A stretch of 64,000 nucleotides of DNA, taken from the NCBI GenBank assembly GCA_030142905.1, contig JASJOG010000242.1, positions 402,905-466,904 on the forward strand, written 5' to 3'. Made by a program: the position numbers and the translations under genes. Below the pieces are notes generated by a model. It had not been told where the DNA came from. It saw only the letters and a program-made list of their open reading frames with translations, and ran no database searches. Every line of letters starts with the position of its first letter. Position 1 is the first letter of the stretch. Source of the stretch: Heliopora coerulea. Taxonomy: Eukaryota; Cnidaria; Anthozoa; Scleralcyonacea; Helioporidae. Positions 34,667 through 46,900 of the stretch are shown here, piece by piece.

Positions 34667-34969
34667 TAGTCAAATCCAACTTCTTTGTTCGGATTTCAAG
34701 CACTGCTATCGAAATAAGACACTCAGTTTGACCAAAGTTCGACGCTTCCAAATCTCAATCCCAGCAGTTCAATTCATTTTACGTTTGAAAGAAAGATGAG
34801 ATGTCTACTCGTTCACCTCAAGCTCAACCAAGTCATGGAATCTGACTTACTAGAAAAACAGGAAGGAAGGAAGCGTGGTGCCATTTTTAAGGACTTAGTC
34901 CACCTTGCCAAGAGGGTATCGAGGAGGTCATTTCACAAATATTTGTCCGACTAATCTTAATTATAAAAA

Positions 34970-35520
34970 TTAAGGCCCAGAATAAGAAAAGTGGGTAGGA
35001 AGCCATGGTAGCGTTAAAGGAAGGTTTGAGTTTATTACTGAGGAGGCTTTCTCCCAAGAGGAATTCGAAACTAGTTGAAGAGGAGGTTAAGATGGAAAAA
35101 TTGTTGGCAGTTACCGGATAACCAATGATGGGAAATGGTGACGGGAAGTGGCGAAAAGTGAATGTCTGGCCAACTTCTTACCAGTCAAAGCCGATATTCC
35201 CATGTCTTGTGGTCCGAGATGCGCATGTGTAAATGTCGACATGTTTGGCCAACATACAATGCGTCACAGCATTGAAACTTAAATAATCGTCAATTTATTT
35301 GAGCGTCAATCCTGTGACGCATCGTATGTTGGCTAAACATGCCGACATAAGTGAGTGTCCGAAAGTCTGTCGGAAAAGTGAATGTCCGCCAAAGTGAGTG
35401 ACCTTGACTGGTAACAAGTTGGGCAGACATTCACTTTTCGCCATTTCTCATCACCATCGCGACACCGGTCACACGATAACTCCCATTTATTTTTCCATCT
35501 TATCCTTCTCTTCAACTAGT
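34970..35520. mobile_element. Penelope-like remnant, inverted
   Basis: The left part resembles, in minus orientation, the end of a GIY-YIG frame (GAGGAGGCTTTCTCCCAAGAGG; compare 25200-25300). Around 35240-35345 the arms GACATGTTTGGCCAACATAC and GTATGTTGGCTAAACATGCC are inverted around a short loop. No open frame of any length survives. Confidence 0.55.
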
Positions 35521-36151
35521 TTCAAATCTGTCGGATGGCTGCCTATGCGTCTGAAACAAAACCTAGAACTTCCTTGAAACCTCGAAATCTTGGAGCGTTG
35601 TTGTTCACGAAGCAAAAATCCGAACGAATTTAAAACATAACAATCGCTCGTCTATTAGGAAGCCGAATGGCTATGTGGAAGCACATGGGCAACAAATGGA
35701 TACTGCGAATCCTAGAACAAAAAACTACGAAGATGGCTCTTCATCTCAAGGAAGAATTTTAAGCAAGTCATGTGTAAAAACAGATAAAGGAGATAATCTG
35801 GCGCAATGACGTAACTACCGGGGAGGTCTGGGGTCAGGGCCCTTAAAAAAACCCTGAGCCAACCCAAGGACCACCCAACTTTTAGAGCAATATATTTATC
35901 AAATATTTTCAAACTTTGTCCGTACAATTACAAGTGTACAAGATAACATGTTCAAGTATTCGAGATGTACCCGCTGAAATTTATACTTGATGTTCGCCCC
36001 TTAGATTTACTGTGGCCACTCGTCTGTTCTGGATAGGTCTCTCCTTTGGAGACTACACTTGTCTTAGAATGCTGCGTAAATCATATATCTTTCGACTTTC
36101 AGCCGGTTAACGACTTCAGCCTTCATCAGTCTCCATAATACTTCTTCCATA

Positions 36152-36390
36152 AGCCTGGTTCTCATATAAACACAAAGATCGTGCGATAGTTGCAGGATAC
36201 AAGGTTTTTAGTCGTGCGATTATCGTACAATTATGAGAACATAACAGTCCCTGTTATCGTGAAGATCGTGGCAGTCGTGGAAGTAGGTTTGGAGTCTTCT
36301 TTCAAGACTGGTTCTCATATTATCATAAGAACCGTGCGACCATCGCACGATCTTTACGATTATATGAGAAGCAGGCTTTACCTAGCCTTA
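36152..36390. repeat. Foldback/MITE with ~35-bp arms
   Basis: AGCCTGGTTCTCATATAAAC and AAAGATCGTGCGAT are mirrored by ATCGCACGATCTTTACGAT and TATATGAGAAGCAGGCT. Additional internal copies of the GTTCTCATATTATCATAAGA type are present. Confidence 0.65.
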
Positions 36391-36689
36391 CCTAGCCTGG
36401 TAGATATGTCGACTAATAATTGAAATTTTTAAATGAGTGCCGCTGTTCAGTAGTAGTGCACGTGTCTATCACCACGAAAGAGACTTCGAGAGAGGACAGT
36501 GCTGAGAATTATCGCATTTTGGTCAAGAAAGCGAGAAAAATCTTTCTTTTCGCATCTGAAGTTTATAAAAGTAATTTAAAGTTTGAACGATAAATATCGA
36601 GAATCTATCAAGATCCTTCCGCTCCAATGCGCAGAAAAGACTAAATCAAAACTTAATATAGGGGGGCCGGTGGCACATTGGTAGTGGGA

Positions 36690-37330
36690 CGGAGAAGAAA
36701 TAATAAAGCCCAGCAAAAAACACGCAAAATGGGCATATTAAAGGTTTATAATGTAATTCTAACGTTTCGTTGCTGCACGCAACATCCCCAGAGAATGAAT
36801 AACTTATATTACAAGGTGATGATATATAATGGTATGTTACATAATATGTAAACGAGATACTGGCGTAAGAACGGAAGTGGGAAAGTCAAAAAGAAACAGC
36901 AGACTGAGATGTAGTGGAAAGGTATATTGACGTAAGAACGGAAGTGAGAAGGACAAAAGGAAACAGCAGACTGAGATGTAGAGGAAAGGTCGAGAAACGA
37001 AAGGTCTTAAAGTAAAGAAAGTGTTTCCTTTTGTCCTTCCCACTTCCGTTCTTACGCCAATATACCTTTCCACAACATCTCAGTCTGCTGTTTCCTTTTG
37101 TCTTTCCCACTTCCGTTCTTACGCCAGTATCTCGTTTACATATCATGTAACATACCATTATATATCATCACCTTGTAATATAAGTTATTCATTCTCTGAG
37201 GATGTTGCGTGCAGCAACGAAACGTTACAATTACATTACAAACCTTTAATATGCCTATTTTGCGTGTTTTTTGCTGAACTTTATTATTTCTTCTCAGTCT
37301 GCGATTCCTGCCTGGTACCTCTGTCGCCAG
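36690..37330. mobile_element. Penelope-like terminal repeats in inverted orientation
   Basis: Arms of about 290 bp (36690-36985 and 37020-37330) are inverted around a short centre. Each carries the tail motif GCAGCAACGAAACGTTA and GCGTGTTTTTTGCTG next to AATAATAAA. No protein is encoded; this looks like a tail-only inverted Penelope insertion. Confidence 0.6.
37196..37226 (+). ncRNA. Hammerhead-like core in a Penelope terminal repeat
   Basis: CTGAGGA, then GTTGC and GCAAC able to form stem II, then CGAAAC and GTT. This matches the hammerhead core CUGANGA...GAAA...NUH known from Penelope-like elements. The mirror arm near 36757-36787 has CTGGGGA instead and is probably inactive. Confidence 0.5.
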
Positions 37331-38094
37331 TATTTTGAAGGTGGTAGTGTACGTGTCTCTCACCACTGTGACTGGAGTTTGATTCCGGATCCGTGTGGTT
37401 ATCTGATTAAAGTTACCTTGGTCACATGTGAGAAGAGTTTTGTCCAGTTCGACTCTACAAATCATCGCAGGTTTTCTCCGGGTACTCCGGTTCCTCCTGT
37501 AGTAACACTAGACCCATAAGGAGTGATCCTTACTGGACCTCTTGGGAGAACAACGTAGATAGATTACAGGTTTATCCTGTACCAATAAGTTAGAAACTTC
37601 AAAAATTCGGATTCTTAAAACATGCTGTTTGTTTTCAGGTGTCCAAATGTCAATCAACAGAGTCTCGCATACGAATTCAAACTGTTAATGTAATTTTTAA
37701 TTCATCTGGGTTTAATTACATAACTTAAGCAATATATAGGAAGACATTTGCGGTTTGAACGCCAGCCAGTTCTATTTAAATCTCTCCTTGAGGACGTATG
37801 GATAAGTCCTCAGCATTCAAAGAATTAAACTTACATAATAAAAACCTGCACTATGCACATTTTCTACCAAATACAGTTCAATAATACCCAGGTTTAGTTA
37901 CTAAGTTTCAATGTTACTTCTTTTCTGTTAATCTCTAATGGTCTTGGGAATGTTGTCATAGGTTTGGAAATCCTCAAGGAACTTCATCATTGCGTAGTAG
38001 CAAAACTTGTATTGGTCCTGTAAATATATTGCAAATCAAAACTTAGACAACAAGCAATGAAGCCGTAGATAATACAACAAGAGGCAAATTTAAG

Positions 38095-38430
38095 CCTGTC
38101 CTTAACGAAAACATCAGGTCTATTCCGCTTGCTTTCTTTTCAATAGTCTTCTCTTCTTCTTCTCTTCTTCTAGTGTTCTCTCACCTTTTGTTCTCCATCA
38201 TTGGCTAATTATTTTTCAACGCCTTGTAAATATTATTTTAATATCCTTACCTATACATCATGTATTTCACTTTGAAAATGTTGCACGTCAGCAACGAAAC
38301 GTCAGTAAAGCTTTTATAAACTAACATGTTTTGTTATTTGTCTTGATTTATCCCGTCATGGCTATTCATATTAGGAATCTTGAGCTGAGCCTTGATATTG
38401 ATCTTAAGACTACGACTTCCGCCTGGTAAA
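38095..38430 (+). mobile_element. Penelope-like 3' tail
   Basis: The sequence resembles the right arm at 25.86-26.15 kb: a decayed end of the GIY-YIG frame, then TTTGAAAATGTTGCACGTCA and GCAACGAAACGTCAG, and a GAGCTGAGCC end. It is truncated. Confidence 0.6.
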
Positions 38431-38999
38431 TCTAAGGTCAATATCGTTCCTGTCTAGTCTAGATAAATTTCCTTCATTCAAGAAAATATGTCTTCCTAAG
38501 AAGTTTTTTCTTATCAAGATAGCTTATTAAGAAAAATCATCCTGTCTACGAGACAAGATAACATTTCTTAATTTAAGAAATATGGTCTTAAAACAAGATT
38601 TTTTTTTTCTTAAGATAAGAATTTTATTTTTTGCTGTGTATAGCTCCGTATTTTCACAGCTATGTTGGCTAGTTCATTCGACGACAGCATCCGCTATGCT
38701 ACTTACCACATTTCCAACAAACTGCGGTCGTTGGCTTCTCATCATTTTAATACATCTAAACACATCAACCACATGTTCTGTCTTGATACGTTCACGCTGA
38801 ATGGCCAGTGCGAGGTGGGCCCCAGTCCGATGAGCACCGTTACTAACAGAAACACAAAAACACGTTAAAACTGCCATGCGAATAACTTAGGACTGAGAAC
38901 GGGAAACAAGGAGTTCGCTCTCTAGAATTTGGGTCAATAAGGAAACAACAGGAGCGATAAGAGTGTCTAGTTAATTTTTTTAGACCCAACCGGGACCTG

Positions 39000-39098
39000 T
39001 TGCGAAAAATGCAACTTTGAGCCATCCGGCTGGAATCGAACCTACGACCTCCCGAATCTGACGCGATTCTCTGCCAGCTGAGCTACGGAGGCCGTTGC
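39000..39098 (-). mobile_element. tRNA-derived SINE of a second family
   Basis: On the minus strand GGCCTCCGTAGCTCAGCTGG (A box) and GGTCGTAGGTTCGATTCCAG (B box) have tRNA spacing. The acceptor ends do not pair and a tail GTTGCATTTTTCGCAACAGG follows, so it is not a tRNA gene. An inverted segment at about 39212-39315 may be a related copy. Confidence 0.6.
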
Positions 39099-39827
39099 CG
39101 AGAGCATGCCCACGAGTTCAGTATATATAATGATGATAATGCCGATTAAATGAAGGGTATGTTCGATAGAACATTATATCATTTGCTCTCGACCACTAAT
39201 TGCTAAGTCGATAATTCTGAAGGAGGAAACTTTGGAGTGGAAAATCTCGCCTCAGGTCCTGGTTGGGTCTTAAAATATCTGGACACTGGAGATTTTCCTC
39301 CTTCAGAATTATGAACTTAACAGTTAACGGTCGAGTGTAAATGCCATGATGTTCTATCGTGATAAATAAGACGCGGCTTACCCAGGACATGGCTTATACA
39401 GAACACGAACTTATACAGAACGCTGCTCAAAACAGACGAAATTTACAACTAACCATCCACAACACAATGACCCACCCATCTCATCTTAGACGCAACTTAT
39501 ATAAGAAGTGAAACAGTTTTATACCTTTTGTGTCCGGACCCTGATCTGAACCCGGACTTAGACACGGATTCGGACGTGGACCTGGACCCGCACCTAGATG
39601 CAACAGGTGTTTGACCCTTTCCAAAATCCTAATGGAACGTTGAAACGCCCAAAAGTCCCGATTACATTACCGGTAAAGCTAAAGGTAAAGTGTGTTGATT
39701 GATTAATGATAACCCAATAAGTTGCATAAACTGTTCTCCCTAGTGCTCCTGTAAGGGAAAACCGTCATGGGGCCAGTGTTACTGCAAAAGGAAACCGGAG
39801 TACCCGGAGAAAACCTGTGATGTATCC

Positions 39828-39930
39828 AGACTCTGATCTGAACCTGGACTCAGACACGGATTCGGGCTTGCCCCTGGCCCCGGACTTGAACCCAGACCTA
39901 GACTCGGACCTAGACCCAGACTCAATCATC
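39828..39930. repeat. Hexamer-type repeat
   Basis: Degenerate GACTCGGACCTAGACCCAGA-type repeats; a related shorter tract lies at about 39540-39600. Confidence 0.6.
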
Positions 39931-42900
39931 GACACAAACACAGGCACCTACCAAAAGTACGCGTATGTATATCAAATTTGTGTAAGCAAATCTGAACTGA
40001 AATAACCACCAAATTAATAAGCCACGGTGTACGTCCCAACCACCACTGGGAGGATTTACCTGCAGTGCACCATAAGCACTCCGTTTGCCCAGTGTTGTTG
40101 AGCTTCTTCCGCGGTCTCCAAGAAAACCATGACGTCATCGTCGCTTGAGGGGGCTTTACTCTCGGGCCAATCCGTGAATTGGACATGTCGAACTACGTGT
40201 TCCACTGCTGAACTCTGAAAAATTTTGAAAAATGGTAAAAGACAATATAATTAAACGTAAATAATGTTCAGTAAGTTTCATTCATTGGTCAAGGAAGCGA
40301 AGAAATTTCAGCAAGCGAAGATGTCCTCCTGGTAGATAATATTTATCCTTTTTGCCTTATTTTCTTTTATAATTTGGTAACATATACAAAATTATGCCTC
40401 TGGGTTATGGAAAGGATGTCGGTGGTGGTGAAGAAGATGAAGGTGGTGAGGTGGTAGAGTAAAGGCGAGGGAAGAGAAAAGAATCAGAAAGGAAAAGAAG
40501 ATTTTGACTGAGGAGGAAGGGACTTTGGAGGCGGTTGACTGTGGGAGAAGACGAAAGGTGTGGGTGGCACTGACTGGGAAAGGATTTCACTAGGAAGACA
40601 ATAACACTAAGAATTTACAAAAACGGTTGTCAAAGCATTCACTACATCCCTCATGTTAATTCAGTCCCCACCCGATTACATAAAATGAAAATTCTGCACG
40701 GAGGAGGTTCCGGGGGTTGAGATATCTTTTTCTACAGAGAAAGCGTCTATTTCTTAGAGGAAGACGCTTATTTCTACGGCGTAGATACGTGTTTTTCCGA
40801 CAAAGACATGAAATGTCACGGAATTAAGCTATGTTTATAAATAGCAGATACACATTTTCATGTCGTAGTGTCGTATCTCCACGGACAAGATCAATTTCCA
40901 CAGAGAAGTTTCTTTGTTATGCGGAGAAATCACATGTTTGTACAGAGAAGAGGGTAACACTTATCGGCCACCGTACACCAGTCACGTCTGATATTATGCT
41001 TGCATAACTTTTCTCCAGTTCGTTGTCTGAAATGTCAGAATACGTTTACAATCTGTAGCTAAAACCAGACTCTTATAACTGTAACTAATACCTTCTTTCT
41101 ACTTTGTATATAATTGTCATGTACGCTCCACTTGGATACCGGTTTTAGTTGAAGTGGCTAGCGTACTCAAAGTTTTATCAATATCATCAGTATTCTTTCC
41201 GACGACGTTAGGTAGTAGAAATGCGGGCTTGGAGTATACTGGCATGAGAAAAAAGCGGATCGTAAGTGTCCTAACTGATCTTTTGAAATATCAAATCGTT
41301 TATGGCCTTGTCGTTGTTGCATCGAGGTAGGTAACGGGTAAGCGACATCAAACCACGTTTAGGAAAACCACGTTTACCCCATGAAATAAATAGAGACAAA
41401 TTTTTAATATGAACTTTCTCGTCCAAAATCATTAATACTTAATATTTTCATTGTTATATTTATTCTATTAATATTTAAATTATTGAACTAACAGCTTTAC
41501 AACTTAATTTATGAAAGGGCCAGGATACTGTCATAAAGTTTATAAAACCTCCTAGAAAGTATCAACATAAAAACGGCTCAGCATCAAAACTCTATTGCTT
41601 CTTATTCAATAAAATTTTGAGAGGTAAGAGTAGAGAGCTCAAATATAAAAATATAGGAAAATGGAACTATCTGTTTCCCACCTTTAAGAAAAACAGATGT
41701 ATTTATGGAAGCCAACTCTTAGTAATTCATGGCGCCATATCTCAAAACAACTCTTCTTATACCTGGTTTAGTTTACCAACTGAAGATATCCATTATTCAA
41801 ATAATATACTCCACACAAACATTTCAACACTGATATTACAGCTATTTACAACACAAGTATTACTTCCCTCCACCTCCCAACGTGCCCACTGCTCAGCTTC
41901 GTTTCTATGGTGCCCAGATTGGACCAATCATAGAGCACAACGAAAATCTGACGTCATAGAAAAATGACCTATTCCGAGAAAGGTGTGCATTATAATTAAT
42001 GTTTCGATGAATAAACCATAATTTTTATAGAAAAGATTGATGACTGGCGCTCATGATTAATCATAGGGAGAAAAAGGTCAGTGTTATTTGACCAATAATT
42101 AATAAAAATTATTTTTGGTCAGAGAACGTTCGTTTATCTTTTTCTCACCATAATTTTTATTTTGTTTGTTAGTTTTGGGTTTAAACAAGTGGATATGAAT
42201 GACCCCCAAGAATAAATAAACTCTCCTCGCTAATTTCCCAGAGATAGAAGACGCGGTCAGTAACTCATCTTAGGAGACGAGAGACTCCTTTAATACAACA
42301 GTTTTTGTCAGATTCGTTTGTTTGGTTAAACGACACGGCTGCCATGCCCTTTTTCATTTGAATCGAGAGAAAACCGTTTGTAGACCATTTCCGAGATACG
42401 TATCCGTTGTGCTTTCATAAAAGGATTGCTTTAAAACCGTTCTTCCTATCAAATCAGTTTTAATGCAAATAGCAAATTAAAACTGATTTTCATATGATAA
42501 GTTTAGCACTAGGCTTCCTTTTAAACCAAGTGAGTTAGGAAATTTAGAAATGCCAAGTACATACATCTTCAAAATGCACCCTCATTCAGTGGTCCACTGA
42601 GATACTCCAAGTTATGCCAGATAAACTCTAAGTCTTACGCTCTTTAATTTTATTCTATCATTTCTCCAGAGAGCTTTATAACCATTTCCAGATGGTGGTG
42701 GGACTCTGTCATTTCTGGAAGGGCTGCAATTCCTCCACCTGGACGTATTCTCTTCATATTTGAGCGAATCTAGTTGATCATACGTCTGAAAAGTTGGGGG
42801 GCATTCCGCCCTTGGCCTCGCCACTGCCCTCATTCCTGATCCATCAATCGGCTGAATCTTCCCACTTAATTTCAATGTACGGTAGTTTTGATATCATAAT

Positions 42901-43647
42901 GGTGGTCCAAAAAATATTATTGCAAGATGTGATCCTAAAAAGAATATTGCACACGGTGATGAGCCACTATCTCAAAGCTGAAGGAGAACCACAAATGTCT
43001 GCTGCCAATGTGGATTTCGTATTTACCATTCTTAGATTTTAAATAAATACCATTTTGATGTCGTGTATAGTCTACGTTAAAACGTTCCTTGTATTTTAAA
43101 TAATAAAAATCACGTGAGGCGTCTTCGTGTGACATTTCGGGTCAATGTCGTCCGTCCCAACCTTCAGCTTCAGTGATTAACTGCAACCTTAGCGCGACCT
43201 GGGTGGTTGCCTTCAGCTTTAGCCGTTAAATGCAACCTGATAGTATGCTTAGTTCTATCCTGTAACTGTAGATTGTTGTTCACGAAGCAGCATTAGGGTG
43301 AAAAGCGAGTGATTAAAAAATCACATCAACTAATGCTTATATTTAGTTCCGCAGAGCCACATAATTTAGTTTATTTTCTATCTTTTTTGAAACGTCATCA
43401 CAATTAAGCCGTAAACGAAATATTAAGCACTAAAATTGCTTGACTTTTACTACAACAAAATTCATTACAGGTCTATGACTATATATTTCGTTTGTACGTT
43501 TGAGGGTGTTTTTCTCATCCACGCTAGTGTGTAGACAAAAGTTTAAATCCTGACTTTTATGAAGTATTGAAGAGAATCATATTCTCAACTGGACTTGAAA
43601 TATGTACAGTCACCAACTGTCAAAATCTGGCCTTTCAAATCTTTTGT

Positions 43648-43937
43648 CTAGGTTTGCAAATTTTGGTAAGTCTGTTCATCTTCATCTCTTTGGCGATTTA
43701 GTTGGTCGTAGTTCCCAATGCTATTATCCGATGAAGCAATTTGATCTGTATTTGTTCTTTCTTGCAAAGCTGTGTTGCATCTTTCATCTACTACCTCTGT
43801 TTGTGAGCTCCGAGTGCCGTGTTTACGGCGTCTGCGTATCATCACGACAGCAAAAATGATAATTATTACAAACTGAACAGCGATTATAACAATGTACACA
43901 ATTTGTGAAGAATCTGAAGACCTTTCCATTACGTTTT
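43648..43937 (-). CDS. Gene 2 last exon: transmembrane helix and ITAM-like tail
   Basis: After the TGTAG acceptor: ENVMERSSDSSQ, a helix (VYIVIIAVQFVIIIIFAVVM), RRRRKHG, and a tail ending at TAG. YDQL and YQNL are separated by ten residues, as in gene 1. Between the copies the residue after Y changes (YEEL to YDQL) and the linker changes (NRQKDENEHI to NRQRDEDEQT), but both Tyr and both Leu are kept. Confidence 0.78.
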
Positions 43938-46900
43938 CTACATAAAAGAATAGAATATGGAGGTCAAAAAAAAGAAAGAAAAGAAAAGACATGCTTGGGA
44001 ACGTTTGCAATCTTCAGGAGGGAAATTATTTTCATCTCTAAAGTAGTATTCCCAGCATATGAAAAATTCGTATAGTTGAGATGGTTATAACTCTTTCGAG
44101 GCGGGAACTCTCCCCTCTGACGAGTAAAATCATCTGGCGCTAACCACAGACTTATCCCGCAGGGAAAGAGTTAATTGAGAGGGTTTAAGACAAAGTCTAA
44201 CCACTGAAAACGACGCGAAGAATGTTTAAAATAATTTAAATAACATGTAAGTATCTAAAACCTGAACTCTTGCTTGGAAATATTATGTTGCAAGCGAGTT
44301 CAAATTGCAACCGAGAACAAAACGATATGTTTCTGCCAACACAAGCAAGTTCAAATAAAAAAAGTTTTGTTTATGACAAGAAACAAAATTCTTAACGGAG
44401 TAATTAAACCATTTCCATCGAATTAAAAAGTTAAATGGTGTGGGATTTTTAACTGCCTACAACGGAGGCTGGGTACTGTGGATCTTACCCCCTGGATCCG
44501 CTACTTTTCGTGCTATCAATACACAGTGGCGTAGGCAGACCCGGGCCCACCCGGGCGTCAGCCACGAACATGGGCGTTTCCCAAAACGTATTTAGCATAT
44601 TCAACTGAAAAATACACGACAAAATTTCGAATAATTTAATATCAACCCTTTAAGTTTTGTTCACGAATGGAATTTCTTTGCCCAAAATTTTCTCCCACGC
44701 TAAAAGTTCGCGCAATTTGTTCTCATCAATGAGATATCGCGTGGTTTGAAAAGTAATTTGGAAGATCTGTACGAGTTGAACGTCAATTGAAGCCTTCGAA
44801 TCCAGATCGGTGCCGCAGCCTAAAGTACGAGACTAGCGCCCTCATAATGCAAGAAACAGTCTTTCAGAGACCCAAGAATCCAAACGTTTTCCGGGGAGCA
44901 TGCCCCCGGATCCCCCTAATCAGAGTGTTTCCCAAGCCCGGGCATCACAGATTCTCTGGCTACGCCACTGTCAATACATTCCACATATTACCATTCGGAT
45001 TTGTAGGACTTGTTCTGTTGGCTGTTCTGACTGGCTTCATCCAAGAACTTGAGTAATATGTTTCCTATAGATCAAAACAATTTTTAATTATGACAATGAC
45101 TCAAAATTGCATTAGCATATCTCAAAATTACGTTTCAATCTTCACATTAATTTGTATTGACTGTTTAAGAAAGATTGTACATGTAGCAAACTAGACGATA
45201 TATTTCGTCAAATTAAATGTAAAATTGGTAATTGTTTACGTGATTCAGAATTTTCTGAGATGCTTGAAATAGTTGTAAATAATTCATTAAGGAACAGAAA
45301 AAGAAATGAATGTTTGATCTGATCAGAGAATAGTGCATGATGAAAAAGCAAAACCGCTGAATACTTATTATTTAGCACCTTTAAGTGTGATACTGTATCA
45401 TCTCGATTTACGTATATTGCTTAGTCATAAATCATGAACAAAACCGAAGCAAATAAATGTTTAATCAACGGTCGTAAATGTGATACTATATCACCTTGAT
45501 TTATTTACATTTTATATTTATAACTCATAAAGAAAAACAAAATAAATGAATGTTTAATCAGAAGCCACAAATTTGATACTATATCGTTCTGATTTTGGTA
45601 TAATTCTCAAAAATACTTCATAAAAAAAGAAGGCAAATGGATGTTTAACTCTTTTGAGGCGGGAGCTCTTCTTTCGACGAGTAAAATCGTCTGACATTAG
45701 CCAGGTAAAATAGCAAAAGTCTTATGTCGCCAGGAAAGAGTTAATCAGCAGTTGTAAATTTGGTACTACATCGTCCGGATTTAATTATCATACTCAGGAA
45801 GTAATTCGATAATTCACAAAGCAAAACAAAAGGATTGAATGTTTAATCAATATTTTTAAAAGTGATTTTAAAATCTCCTCGGTAACATTTACAAAGATAG
45901 CCGCCATCTTGTTTCTGAGCCTTTACTGTTTTAATCGCCTGTAGGTGAATATCGAGAATTGCGACGTGATTTTCTAGCCAATCATTACGCGGGATTTTCG
46001 ATAAACACCAGTGTAATAATACTGATAATTTTATAATCTAAATCGATCGTTTAAATGCATTTGGAGTGGAAATTAATATGAAATGGTCGCGTTCTTGTCG
46101 TATTCTAGGAAAATGGAGAATGTAACGAGGTTATAAAGAAGATGGGGAGGAAATTATCAGAATAACCAAAGGCAATTAATCCTCGACTAACCTCATCGTG
46201 GAAAGTTCTCTGAAATGCAGAGTAGAAAGAATCAGGCTCGAGAGGTGTGTTATTAAACGACGTGATTCTTGAGCCATCTCTGATTTCTCGCGTCCTCGAT
46301 AGCTTTTCGTAGTTCTTTCCATCTCCGACGACGAAAACTTGGTGGAAATCAATGTCGGAAACACTCAGTTCTGCAGTCACGTAAGGTCGTGATTCATCGA
46401 TGGATTCGTGGCGGGTCAATATTTCCTCATTGGAATAGGAAAATGGGAGATCTAACGGCTTGTGAGTATTACTCAGTCTTATCACGATAATCTGGATGTA
46501 ACTGAAATTGAAGAGTGAATGGTGTAAGAGAAGGCTATTCCTTTGAGTTTATATTTTTCATAAATAAATTCATCAATTAATGAATGTGGTCCACACTGAT
46601 ATTTCTAGTATAGCTCTAGTTACCTCTCCAAATCCCACAGTAAGAGGAAGTAAAAATTGAAGTTGATCGTTAGTCCTGGTACCTACTCTGACGTCAACGG
46701 TAACCCAAATTATAAATTATAATAGTAGGAGGTGTTATAACTTGTTGTCAAAGACTTTGCAATAAAGTCGAAATAACATCGCAATCATTCGTCGTCTTGT
46801 TTTTAACTCATATCTTGGGTTTTCAAAATGTCATTGTTTTTCGGAGTTTGTTTTCTACTTTATTCCATGTGTTCCTCTCATGTGAAATGACATGTGAAGT

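Larger units (their letters stand above)
34667..43647. other. Intergenic spacer between gene 1 and gene 2
   Basis: No host gene is supported. From about 34.85 kb the sequence leaves the collinear 5' flank of gene 0 and enters Penelope remnants (34.95-35.5, 36.69-37.33, 38.1-38.43 kb), a foldback (36152-36390), a tRNA-like SINE (39000-39098), repeats of Asp/Pro-type hexamers (39540-39600, 39828-39930) and a purine-rich tract (40410-40560). From about 41.35 kb it is the conserved 3' flank of gene 2, collinear with 15.8-17.9 kb. Confidence 0.5.

Noticed and set aside
36837..37158. Overlapping frames in the 37 kb region
   Set aside because: They arise from the inverted terminal repeats and contain no recognisable domain.
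39020..39095. tRNA gene on the minus strand
   Set aside because: The 5' GCCTCCG does not pair with the 3' end; it is a SINE head.
40405..40590. Ser/Pro-rich minus frame
   Set aside because: Translation of a purine-rich simple tract.
44787..45056. 89-codon plus frame
   Set aside because: It spans the end of the hAT-type element and flanking noncoding DNA; no coding signature.
46192..46491. A complete receptor tyrosine phosphatase gene
   Set aside because: Only a juxtamembrane-like segment is seen; no phosphatase catalytic motif (HCSAGxGR type) occurs in any frame I read, and the TM exon ends in a stop.
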